Positions 26,619 to 34,432 of a stretch of DNA of 34,432 nt are shown here, piece after piece. The stretch spans positions 1 through 34,432 of the forward strand of contig LJUY01000021.1 in assembly GCA_001304015.1 (NCBI GenBank). Reading direction: 5' to 3'. Both the position numbers and the translations under genes were made by a program. How positions within the stretch are numbered: the first letter of the stretch is position 1; each line of letters begins with the position of its first letter. The DNA is from a candidate division Zixibacteria bacterium SM23_81 (GTDB lineage: Bacteria > SM23-81). A model generated the notes under the pieces. The model ran no database searches, was not told the origin of the DNA, and was given only the letters and a program-made list of their open reading frames with translations.

Positions 26619-26843
26619 AAAGAGATGTATGCAGCCAAGCACTAGTTTTGAGGCTATTCTTAAGGTTTTTTAACCTGCTAGCCTAGTAAAGGGGGTGGTG
26701 TACTTCATCTTTTAACCAGTTTCTGTTCCTTATTTCGTGGACCATATCGTTCCATGAGGAGGTGATGGTATTCGATCTGGTGGATTCCGGGCTCCAGGGA
26801 GCCTGGGAAGGGTTGAGGTTTTCATCATCACATGGGAGGAAAG
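26619..26843 (+). other. Long 5' leader of the 1817-aa cargo gene
   Basis: About 225 nt lie between the predicted start of transcription and the ATG at 26844. Two ribosome-site-like sequences occur well before the gene: AAAGGGGGTGG near 26690 and GAGGAGGTGATGG near 26757. The latter contains a 4-codon ATGAGGAGGTGA. A small hairpin, GGCTCC/GGAGCC, lies near 26790. A regulatory leader is possible but not shown. Confidence 0.4.
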
Positions 26844-29800
26844 ATGAGCAAGAAGTTTACGATTGTTCTGTTAGTGGCTGTCGCTCTCATCGCCTCTGCC
26901 TCAGTTTTCGCTGACCAAGCGGTCGAGCGGAGTGACTCGCCTCTGGTGATACCGGAGACGGATGAGATTGAGAAGATTCCAACGGCACCTGGGAACCCTC
27001 TTCTTGGTCCCCCCAGTCAGTTGAAGGGTCCCTTGAGCGAGGGTTTTGAGGGCGGTGCCATACCGGCCAATTGGACGGTGTACAACGAGGATGGCGACAG
27101 CTACCAGTGGGAAGCCTATAAAACCACCAGCGCGCATAGCGACAGCTTTGTGGCCCGGGTGCATTATAATTATTACGGCTGCGATGACTGGCTGATCACT
27201 CCTAGGTTGACGGTGGCTGCGGGCGATAGCATCATCTTCTGGGCTAAATCGTACAGTTCTTCTTACCTGGAGGACTTTGAGGTGTTGCTGTCCACCACCG
27301 GCAATGCGGTCGGCGATTTCACCACTCAGCTGGACGCAGTCACCGACACGCCGTATGATCCCTGGACAAAGTATGGGTATGACCTGTCAGCCTATGATGG
27401 CCAGAATATCTACGTGGCCGTGCGGTGCGTCTCGGTGAACGAGTTCTATCTCTATGTGGACGACTTCAGCGGCCCGGAGCTGTGGGTGCCTGCTGGTCCG
27501 GCCATCGCCTTCAGCACCACCGATTTGGACTTCGGCACAGTGGGCATCGGAGGTTCCCAGGATCTGCCGCTGGTCATCTACAGCGTGGGCGCCTCCGACC
27601 TGACGGTATCTGCCGTCAGCTCCGACAACGCGCACTTCACGCATGATTTTCCCGGCGTGACGGTGATCTCTCCTGGTGACTCTCTCGTAGTGACGGTCAC
27701 CTTCACGCCCACCGTCGAGCCCCAGGAGACGGGCACATTGACCATCACCCACGACGGTACCAAGGCCGAGAGCTATATCGCTATGTCCGGCAGGGGATTT
27801 GCCGGTCTGTTCTTTGAGGATTTCGAGACCACCGTTCCGCCTGCCGGCTGGACCGATTACCACTTGGGTGATGCTGGCTCTCAGGGATGGTACCAGAGCA
27901 ATGTCAACCACGATTCCTGGTATGCTCGCCACACCTACGAAAGTGCCTATAATTGTGACGACTGGCTGGTGACTCCAGCCGTCACCATTCCCGCGGGCAA
28001 GTATCACGCCGCGCTCGAGTTCATCATGTACGAATACCTGCCCGACGATTATATGTATCATGGTGTGTGGGTATCCACGGGCAGCGGCGATCCCAGCGGC
28101 GGCGGTGGTCCCAGCGGATATGGTGATTTCATCGAGCTGCAGCAGATCCCGGTCACTCCTGAATTCGATTGGACGCCCGCCATCCTAGATCTGGGTACCT
28201 ACGCCGGTGAGACCATCTATCTGGCCTTCGTCTATCAGGATTCCAACACCTATTCCGATGCCTGGGGTATCGACTCGGTGAAGGTGGTCGAATACATCAA
28301 CCAGCCTCCGGAGATCGCCCACGATCCCAAGGGCGACACCGACGACACCACCCCGATCATCACGGCTATCATCACAGACGTCGAGGCAGTAACCGCCACC
28401 GCTTACTACGAGACGGCTCCCAAGGCCTTCACCCCGGTAGCCATGTCACTCACTGGCGTCCTGCCCAACGAGTACTCCTGTGATCTTCCCGTGGGAGCTT
28501 ACGGCACCGTCAATTACTATATCGAAGCCGAGGACGCCTCCAAAGGCCTGGTGACCACCACGGCTACATACTCCTTTGATATCTGTCCGCCCACGGGCAT
28601 AGAGCTCATTTACGACGACGGCACCGTGGAGAACGCCACCTGCTGGAACCCCGGCTATGAGGATAACAGGTTCGCCGTTGGCTTCACCCCACCCGCGTAT
28701 CCCTGCACCCTGAACGCTGTGAAGCTAGGCATCGCCGGCGATTGGCCCGACGCGGTTCACCAACAATTTGCCGTGGAGGTCTACAACGATTCAGCTGGCC
28801 TTCCCTTCCAATTGATCTACGGTCCCGACACCACCAACTCCATCGGCAACATCGTGGGCGGCGTGCCACCGTATCCCGATCTAGTTTGGGCCTACGTGTG
28901 CATCGATCCGCCGGTGGTGATCACCTTCGGCGATTTCTACGTGGCCAAAGCTCAGGTCACCACCCATCCGGAGTGCGAGGGCTTGGACATCGACGATGAC
29001 GGCACCCAGTTCAGCCGCAGTTATTGGGACACAACTGGCGGCACCGGCGCTTGGTCTCAGTACTATCCCGGCGAACGCAACCTGATGATCCGGGCTTATA
29101 CCAGCCAGGTGCTCACCGTAGGTGACCTTCAGGGTACGGTGACCGAGGCCACCAAGGGTCCCATCCAGGACGCCATCGTCACATCTGTAGGTGCTTTGGT
29201 CACCAAGTCCGATACCACCGATGCCAGCGGTAACTATTTCATCGGAGGTCTTCCCGAAGGTGACTATGACGTCACCGCCGAGGCTGCGGGATATCATTCT
29301 CAGACGGTCGAGGACGTGGCCATTACGGCCGGTGACACCACAGTCCAGGACTTCGCTCTTCAGGTGGATACAGCCCTGCTGCGGGAGAGCTTCTGCGGAA
29401 CCTTCCCACCTGCTGGCTGGACCAGCTACCAACTGGGCGATCCAGCGGGCTGGCAGCAGACCACCATTGGACACGACGACGCTTGCGCAGCGTTTCACAA
29501 TGACGACAACGTCACCACTTTGTGCGACGACTGGCTGGTGACCCCGGCCCTGAGCATCCCCGCTGGCAAGGCGGAATACGCGTTGACCTTCTGGGAGTAC
29601 TGGTATTACGTCAGCTACTACTACTATCACGGCGTCATGGTCTCCACTGGTAGCGGCAACCCCAATGACGGCCAATTCGTCGAGCTGCAGGAGATCAACA
29701 CAGGTGCCGGATACGCTTGGGAGCAGATGGGTCCCATCAGCCTGGCGGCTTACGCTGGCCAGACCATCTACCTGGCCTTCCGGTATCAGGGCGACTACGC

Positions 29801-32297
29801 CGACGAGTGGACGGTGGATGACGTGCTGGTTGACATGGTACTGACCGGCAACATTGGCGGAACGGTAGCCGAAGCCAAGGGTCCCATCCAGGACGCCATC
29901 GTTACCGCTGGAGGCATCTCCGACACCACCGATGCCAGCGGAGGCTATCTCATCGAGGGCCTGACCGTGGGTGATTATGACGTTACTGCCACCGCCGCAG
30001 GCTACTTCACCAAAAAAGAAACTGGAGTGTCCGTTGCGGCGGACGATACCACCATGGTGGACTTCGCCCTGACGGCGTATGGCACCGGCGAGGTTCTGCT
30101 GGTGGATGCCGATGGAAGCCCCGCCTATTACCCCGACAGCGTTTTCACCGATGTGCAGTCCTACTTCACCGACGCCCTGGACGCCTGTGGCTATACTTAT
30201 GACATCTGGGAGAAGATGAGCTGGCCTGAAGACGGTCCCGACGCGACGGTGATGGGCTACTACGACGCGGTAATTTTCTTCACCGGCGAGGCCTGGACTG
30301 GCAGTCAAACCCTGACGGACAACGACGAAACGGAGCTGGCCCTCTATCTGGACGGAGGCGGCAAGCTGTTCCTGTCGGCTCAGGATTACTTCTACGATCG
30401 CTATCCCTCTGCTGGCAGCTTTTCCCCTGGTGAGTTCCCCTACGACTATCTGGGCGTCACCTCTACGACTCAGGACGTCGTCTGGATGACCTATCCTGCT
30501 GTGGGGACTTCCGATGGTTATGCCGGCTCGGTGGCCGATGGCCTGTTCTACGATCTCTTCGATCCCTATACGCCGCCCGCAAAAGTCGATGATCCAAAGG
30601 CGCCCAGCAGGCGTCCCGACGGTCTGCCCATCGACGAGCTGGTTATCGCAGGTGACGCCGTGCTCGATGCTATCAGTGGCGCCGACACCGTGGACATCGG
30701 AGCCTGCCAGTATGAGGGCACCAAGGGCTTTAAGACCGTCTTCACCACGGTGGACTTCGCAGGCTTGGTCGACGGAACCCACACCAGGGCAGAGCTGATG
30801 TGCTCCATCATGGATTGGCTCCTGGCTCCGCCAGCGCAAATGTGGCTGTCCAATGGTGGCGTGAATCCCATCATCGGCAATCTGAGCACCACCTTCACAT
30901 ACTCGGTGACCTACACCCAGCTCAGTGAGCTGGCGCCGACGCTGAAGAAGGTGTACATCGACGGTGTTCCTTACGACATGGTCGATCCCACTGGCGGTGC
31001 CGGGCCGTATTCGGGAGGCGTGGTGTTCACCTATCAGCACCAATTCACCCTGGGTGGCAATCACGACTTCTACTTCGACTTCTCCGATGGCACCATATCT
31101 GACCGGCTGCCCTCTAGTGGGACTTTCTGGGGACCCATGAACGGCTTCTACTACTGGCACTTCGAAGATGCCGCTCACTTCAACACCACCGGCAGCCCGA
31201 CGGAAGACTGGGAGTGGGGTACTCCCACGGATCCCAATGGTCCGACCTCGGCTCATTCCGGTGAGAAGTGCTGGGGTACGGTGTTGGACACCAATTACAG
31301 TGTCAACTCCACCAGTCGTTTGGAGACGCCTCCGCTGGACTTCAGCAGCGCCATCGGCACACTGGAGTTGAAGTTCTGGCACTGGTACGATACCGAGGGC
31401 TATTTTGACGGCGGCAATGTCAAGCTGATCCTGCCCGACACGACTATCCTTCTGTTCCCCGACACTACCCAAGCTGGCATCGACGAGTATCCAGAAGATG
31501 CTCATTCTACTGGCAATGCTTGGATCCCTGGTGAGCCGGGTTACTCTGGCCATGTGCAAGGGTTCTGGGAGGAGGCTATTTTTGACCTCACCCCATGGGC
31601 CAACCAGAGCAACGTGGTCATTGCCTGGGATTTCGGCAGCGATGGCTCGGTGACCTATCCCGGTTGGTTCATCGACGACGTGGTCATCTGGGGTGAGCCG
31701 CCTCTGCCCGTGGAGCTGGCTAGTTTTGCGGCTACCGCCGGCGATAGGGTGGTGACGCTGGCCTGGGAGACGCGCAGCGAGCTGAACAACCTTGGCTTCC
31801 AGGTCTACCGTAGGGTAGAGGATGGAGAGTTCGCGCGCATCGACACCGAGATGATTCCGGGAGCCGGCAGCTCTGAGGACGCTCATTCTTACACTTACGT
31901 GGACAGGGGGCTGACCAACGGCGTGACCTATTACTACCAGATCGCGGCCGTTGATTTTGCTGGCAACGTCCGGATTCACGACATGGTTGTGTCGGCCACA
32001 CCAGTGTCTGTGTTGCCAACGGTCTTTGCGTTGTCGCAGAACTATCCCAACCCGTTTAATCCCAACACCGAGATTAAGTATCAACTTCCTAGAGACAGCC
32101 GAGTGGTCCTGAGGATTTACAATGTGATGGGCCAGGAGGTTGCTACTTTGGTCGATGCTGATTTGAAGGCCGGTTACTATACGGCGACGTGGAATGCTCG
32201 TGATGCTCGAGGTTCAGAGGTATCGGCGGGCATTTACTTCTGTCGCTTGCAGGCTGGAGAGTTCAGCCAGACCAGGAAGATGGTGCTAATCAAGTAG
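26844..32297 (+). CDS. Giant multidomain T9SS-secreted protein
   Basis: The ATG at 26844 has GGGAGG just upstream and starts a signal peptide (MSKKFTIVLLVAVALIASASVFA); an ATG at 26832 would put extra residues before it. The 1817 aa comprise, at approximate residues: cleaved-adhesin/choice-of-anchor J 66-212; a choice-of-anchor D or ASPM-type Ig domain 219-316; a second adhesin domain 322-484; an unassigned beta region 487-758; a carboxypeptidase-regulatory-like domain 760-843; a third adhesin domain 845-1003; a second regulatory-like domain to 1078; a GATase-like alpha/beta domain (VLLVDADGSPAYYPDSVF, YDAVIFFTGE) 1083-1326; the FTYQ domain 1331-1428; a jelly-roll-like domain (WEWGTP, FWHWYD, GGNVKL) 1436-1618; an fn3-like linker; and a sorting domain with QNYPNPFN at 1732, ending RKMVLIK. 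No protease motif such as HExxH is seen. It is a single-gene unit; surface adhesion or substrate binding is inferred. Codon use avoids TTA, CTA and TCA over long stretches. Confidence 0.9.
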   Translation: MSKKFTIVLLVAVALIASASVFADQAVERSDSPLVIPETDEIEKIPTAPGNPLLGPPSQLKGPLSEGFEGGAIPANWTVYNEDGDSYQWEAYKTTSAHSDSFVARVHYNYYGCDDWLITPRLTVAAGDSIIFWAKSYSSSYLEDFEVLLSTTGNAVGDFTTQLDAVTDTPYDPWTKYGYDLSAYDGQNIYVAVRCVSVNEFYLYVDDFSGPELWVPAGPAIAFSTTDLDFGTVGIGGSQDLPLVIYSVGASDLTVSAVSSDNAHFTHDFPGVTVISPGDSLVVTVTFTPTVEPQETGTLTITHDGTKAESYIAMSGRGFAGLFFEDFETTVPPAGWTDYHLGDAGSQGWYQSNVNHDSWYARHTYESAYNCDDWLVTPAVTIPAGKYHAALEFIMYEYLPDDYMYHGVWVSTGSGDPSGGGGPSGYGDFIELQQIPVTPEFDWTPAILDLGTYAGETIYLAFVYQDSNTYSDAWGIDSVKVVEYINQPPEIAHDPKGDTDDTTPIITAIITDVEAVTATAYYETAPKAFTPVAMSLTGVLPNEYSCDLPVGAYGTVNYYIEAEDASKGLVTTTATYSFDICPPTGIELIYDDGTVENATCWNPGYEDNRFAVGFTPPAYPCTLNAVKLGIAGDWPDAVHQQFAVEVYNDSAGLPFQLIYGPDTTNSIGNIVGGVPPYPDLVWAYVCIDPPVVITFGDFYVAKAQVTTHPECEGLDIDDDGTQFSRSYWDTTGGTGAWSQYYPGERNLMIRAYTSQVLTVGDLQGTVTEATKGPIQDAIVTSVGALVTKSDTTDASGNYFIGGLPEGDYDVTAEAAGYHSQTVEDVAITAGDTTVQDFALQVDTALLRESFCGTFPPAGWTSYQLGDPAGWQQTTIGHDDACAAFHNDDNVTTLCDDWLVTPALSIPAGKAEYALTFWEYWYYVSYYYYHGVMVSTGSGNPNDGQFVELQEINTGAGYAWEQMGPISLAAYAGQTIYLAFRYQGDYADEWTVDDVLVDMVLTGNIGGTVAEAKGPIQDAIVTAGGISDTTDASGGYLIEGLTVGDYDVTATAAGYFTKKETGVSVAADDTTMVDFALTAYGTGEVLLVDADGSPAYYPDSVFTDVQSYFTDALDACGYTYDIWEKMSWPEDGPDATVMGYYDAVIFFTGEAWTGSQTLTDNDETELALYLDGGGKLFLSAQDYFYDRYPSAGSFSPGEFPYDYLGVTSTTQDVVWMTYPAVGTSDGYAGSVADGLFYDLFDPYTPPAKVDDPKAPSRRPDGLPIDELVIAGDAVLDAISGADTVDIGACQYEGTKGFKTVFTTVDFAGLVDGTHTRAELMCSIMDWLLAPPAQMWLSNGGVNPIIGNLSTTFTYSVTYTQLSELAPTLKKVYIDGVPYDMVDPTGGAGPYSGGVVFTYQHQFTLGGNHDFYFDFSDGTISDRLPSSGTFWGPMNGFYYWHFEDAAHFNTTGSPTEDWEWGTPTDPNGPTSAHSGEKCWGTVLDTNYSVNSTSRLETPPLDFSSAIGTLELKFWHWYDTEGYFDGGNVKLILPDTTILLFPDTTQAGIDEYPEDAHSTGNAWIPGEPGYSGHVQGFWEEAIFDLTPWANQSNVVIAWDFGSDGSVTYPGWFIDDVVIWGEPPLPVELASFAATAGDRVVTLAWETRSELNNLGFQVYRRVEDGEFARIDTEMIPGAGSSEDAHSYTYVDRGLTNGVTYYYQIAAVDFAGNVRIHDMVVSATPVSVLPTVFALSQNYPNPFNPNTEIKYQLPRDSRVVLRIYNVMGQEVATLVDADLKAGYYTATWNARDARGSEVSAGIYFCRLQAGEFSQTRKMVLIK

Positions 32298-32317
32298 CGG
32301 TTGTGGGAGGGTTGTTT

Positions 32318-32353
32318 GTAGAAAAGGCAGGACTTCGGTCCTGCCTTTTCTAC
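32318..32353. terminator. UUCG-loop terminator, copy 2 (16-bp stem)
   Basis: GTAGAAAAGGCAGGAC, loop TTCG, and the perfect complement. The A4 and T4 runs inside the stem allow it to work in both directions. It ends the 1817-aa gene 20 bp after the stop. Confidence 0.9.
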
Positions 32354-32360
32354 ATCGGTT

Positions 32361-32600
32361 ATGAAAGATGTGACAGCTGAACGGTTGGGCCCAGAGCCAG
32401 CGGAAATCTCCCGGCTACAAAACTGCCAGATCCTATTAAACGCCAGCGCAATTATCCGCCATCAGCTTGTCTTGGTCGCATCTTTAACCTTGAAGGATCA
32501 GGGAGTCTTTGCTCAATAAGGGCAGAGCCCGGATGATGAATTTTTAAAGGCCGGTTTCGCTCTGTGGGGGGATTGGGGGAGAACCCGACCGCCGCATTGA
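32361..32600 (+). pseudogene. Decayed T9SS C-terminal sorting domain
   Basis: From 32418 the frame reads QNCQILLNASAIIRHQ, then LVLVASLTLK. It aligns without gaps to QNYPNPFNASTVIRYQ, then LPSDERVTLK of the 22261 protein, with 12 of 26 residues identical. A stop codon at 32517 replaces the Glu of GQE. The same frame goes on with DDEFLKAGFALW, where D and KAG fall at the exact positions of D..KAG in the live domain (gap-free over about 50 codons), then stops at 32598. Further downstream the frame appears shifted. The preceding residues PAEISRLQN resemble PTKFALWQN. The pseudogene sits between UUCG hairpin copies 2 and 3. Confidence 0.75.
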
Positions 32601-32668
32601 TATCTGTGCATCAACTGCTGGCCATCTCGGCCAAGCCAGATAGCATTGGTATGAAGGCTGCTTGCGGA

Positions 32669-32694
32669 AATGGCAGGGCTTCGGTCCCGCCATT
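32669..32694 (+). repeat. UUCG hairpin, copy 3, degraded
   Basis: AATGGCAGGGC-TTCG-GTCCCGCCATT has one mismatch and one G-T pair and no T run. The flanking bases (CATCG...ATGAAAGA) also resemble those after copy 2, so it is probably the old terminator of the decayed sorting-domain copy. Confidence 0.65.
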
Positions 32695-32746
32695 CTGGCA
32701 TCGAAACGGATGATGAAAGAACTCGGTGTGCTGGTTTTGCAAGATG

Positions 32747-32772
32747 AAAAAAACAGGGCGTTTGATGCCCTG
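32747..32772 (-). terminator. Terminator of the minus-strand gene
   Basis: Read on the minus strand: CAGGGC, loop ATCAAAC, GCCCTG, then seven T. It lies 58 bp beyond the stop of the convergent gene. Confidence 0.85.
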
Positions 32773-32830
32773 CGACCTCGATATATTACTTAGCAACTGT
32801 GAGCTGGTGGATTATCAAGTGGAGAGGGGA

Positions 32831-34432
32831 TTAGGGAGAAGTTGTGATGGTGAACTCCCCCACCTTCTCGGAGGGGGCCGATTTCTCACCGTCGAGGCTC
32901 AGAACCCTGACCACGTAGTAGTAGTTAGTTGGGTCTCCGGCAGCCTCAGCGTCGATGTAGCTTGTATTCGTGATCGTAGCGAGGGACTCTGGCTCTGCGG
33001 AGGGATTCTCGGGCAAGGAGCCCCTGTAGATGATGTATCCCGCAGGGCTTATCTCGCCAGGCCGAGACCAGCTGAGCAGGATGTCATCTCCTGCCAGGCT
33101 CAGGCTAAGACCTGAGACGGCAGGTAGAGAGAGTGAGCTCGGGCGAAGTCCAGTGATGGCCACATCGTCGATGTACCAGCCGGGATAGGTGTGTCTAAAG
33201 TTTGTACCCAGGTGAAAGCGGATAGCGACGCGATGTCCGCTGTAGGGGCTGAGATCGAAGGTCTCCTGATGCCAGTGCTGACCGGCCTGGTACGAGCAGA
33301 ATCCCGGCTCTCCCGGGATGCCGGCGTTGACGCCGTGGATGGTACCCTCATATCCGTTGTCCGGTGTGATGACCTGAAAATCACCTCCGTCCACGGAAAT
33401 CTTGACGTTCCCGCCGTCGTAGTGGGCCTGCCGGTATTCGAAGGAGAACCAATGCCAGAAGGAGAGCTGAGGATAAGTGACTCCAGTTAAGTCGATGGGC
33501 GGCGTTTCCAGCCTGGCGTCGGCGTTGTTGGAATAGTCGCCTTCTAAATTGGTGGCCCAGACCTTCTGGCCGGAGTGTGCCTCTCCCGGACCGCTGGTGG
33601 GATTGCCCCACTCCCAATTGGAGCCGGTGGCGGTCAGGCCCCCGGGCCAATTCTCAAAATCCTGCTGGTATATCGCCTTGGTGACCAAAGGCTCGGCAAG
33701 CTCTCCCAGGCTCGGCCACCTAATCGTTTCCAGGCCGCTGCAGACGAAAAAGTGATGCTGGTGTTCTCCCAGGTCTAAAGGCGTTTGATAGGTGAAAGTT
33801 GCACCTTTGGCAAAATCAGTATCGGCAGTGGTCATGGTGTAGCGTATGCTGTCGATGTAAACGAAGGCGAACTGAGGTGAATAATTGTTATCGCTGATAT
33901 AGGTGGTGCTGAATGTAAAATTCTCCGTCTCGCCCCCCCGTTTAGGAGATACTTGCACTTGATCCAGAACAAATCGACGAGGCTGGCCCACATAAACATC
34001 ATCGATGTACCACCCCTGGCCGCAGTTCTGCTCGTCGCTGGTGAGCCGAAAGCGAATCTGGAGTGCAGATCCGCTGGGATAGGCAGACAGATCGTAGCTC
34101 TCACTGATCCAACCCTGACTGGTCCCGGTGAAGGGCTCGCCCAATGGAATCCACCCGGTACCGGTGTAAATTTCTACGTGTCCAAAATCTCGATCTTCCT
34201 CCAAGTCGTACCAGTGCCAGAAGGTAAGCACAGATCCAGCGACCAGGATAGTCCGGGAGGACATCAAGAAAGCGTCCATCCCGTTTTGATACTCCTGATG
34301 AGCGGACTCTCCGCAATACCAGGAATGTAGGGGTGTGTGGGCTCTGCTCTGGCTGAGATGCCAGAGATCGCCGGTTCCACCGTGAGTCCAGGAGGTCTCT
34401 TGATCCTCCATGTCATCCATCAGGCCTGTGGG
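32831..34432 (-). CDS. Large secreted-type multidomain protein, 5' end outside the window
   Basis: The frame is open to the window edge (PTGL before the Met at 34420), so the start is not visible. In reading order it has a jelly-roll-like domain (WTHGGTGDLWHLS, SWYCGE, FWHWYD, GWYIDDVYVG; down to about 33975). The FTYQ domain follows (FTFSTTYISDN, VYIDSIRYTM, FTYQ; about 33970-33690), then a second jelly-roll-like domain (WEWGNPTSGPGEAHSG, RLETPPIDL, YPGWYIDDVAITG; about 33680-33140). A C-terminal fn3 domain (DDILLSWS, YIIYRG, NYYYVVR) ends in VGEF. FTYQ plus jelly-roll is the same pair as in the convergent 1817-aa protein. The fn3 end matches the small companion at 4313-4885. There is no T9SS sorting domain. 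The visible domains are non-catalytic; the missing N-terminal part may hold an enzyme, as such modules often follow proteases. Confidence 0.85.
   Translation of the reverse strand, partial: PTGLMDDMEDQETSWTHGGTGDLWHLSQSRAHTPLHSWYCGESAHQEYQNGMDAFLMSSRTILVAGSVLTFWHWYDLEEDRDFGHVEIYTGTGWIPLGEPFTGTSQGWISESYDLSAYPSGSALQIRFRLTSDEQNCGQGWYIDDVYVGQPRRFVLDQVQVSPKRGGETENFTFSTTYISDNNYSPQFAFVYIDSIRYTMTTADTDFAKGATFTYQTPLDLGEHQHHFFVCSGLETIRWPSLGELAEPLVTKAIYQQDFENWPGGLTATGSNWEWGNPTSGPGEAHSGQKVWATNLEGDYSNNADARLETPPIDLTGVTYPQLSFWHWFSFEYRQAHYDGGNVKISVDGGDFQVITPDNGYEGTIHGVNAGIPGEPGFCSYQAGQHWHQETFDLSPYSGHRVAIRFHLGTNFRHTYPGWYIDDVAITGLRPSSLSLPAVSGLSLSLAGDDILLSWSRPGEISPAGYIIYRGSLPENPSAEPESLATITNTSYIDAEAAGDPTNYYYVVRVLSLDGEKSAPSEKVGEFTITTSP

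Noticed and set aside
28881-32084. A 1067-codon open frame on the minus strand inside the giant gene
   Set aside because: It is in exact codon register with the sense gene; it stays open because the sense gene avoids TTA, CTA and TCA codons. The product shows no family features, whereas the sense product has clear domains.
32726-33115. Plus-strand open frame of 129 codons at the end of the minus-strand gene
   Set aside because: It lies antisense to the fn3 domain of the 32831-34432 gene and across its terminator; the product has no recognisable features.

Overview
The window looks like a chromosomal segment of a Gram-negative bacterium from the FCB side of the tree, probably an uncultured candidate phylum of the Zixibacteria, KSB1, Calditrichota or Eisenbacteria kind. 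The main sign is the C-terminal sorting domain beginning QNYPNPFN and ending KKMVFLK or RKMVLIK, typical of type IX secretion (T9SS) cargo in these lineages. Large modular secreted proteins and lamin-tail proteins fit this. The exact phylum cannot be fixed from the window, and no T9SS machinery genes are present.

Layout. (1) 1-7760 holds three large exported fibre-like proteins. The first is cut by the window edge. The second (1983-4316) overlaps by ATGA a small secreted companion with an fn3-like C-terminus (4313-4885) and is followed by two palindromic terminators. The third (5208-7517) is followed by a decayed copy of the same companion (7561-7692) and a related palindrome. The cassette fibre, companion, palindrome therefore occurs twice, the second time degraded. 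(2) 8049-12182 has a membrane-anchored VWA protein and a secreted lamin-tail protein. (3) 12487-21996 is mostly housekeeping: enolase, an FtsB/DivIC-like protein, a DUF502 membrane protein, MgtE, RecO, a secreted arylsulfotransferase-like protein, and both subunits of glycyl-tRNA synthetase. (4) 22261-32297 has two T9SS cargo proteins (445 and 1817 aa) flanking a GT-C glycosyltransferase with TPR repeats. (5) 32298-32830 contains a decayed T9SS sorting domain between two UUCG hairpins. (6) A convergent, edge-truncated secreted protein on the minus strand (32831-34432) shares a two-domain module with the 1817-aa protein.

Four secreted-protein genes (starts 1983, 5208, 22261, 26844) sit behind almost identical near-consensus promoters: TTGACA, exactly 17 bp, TAGAAT or TAAAAT, with an extended -10 TG. 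The two T9SS cargo genes also share a T-tract/A-tract block exactly 4 bp upstream of the -35. This suggests that the surface proteins are expressed strongly and as a set.

The most interesting features are the fibre/companion cassette with its exchangeable C-terminal tips, the shared promoter architecture, and the remnants of companion and sorting-domain genes. Together they suggest surface-protein genes that evolve by duplication of 3' modules with their terminators. I found no tRNA, rRNA, CRISPR array or insertion sequence.
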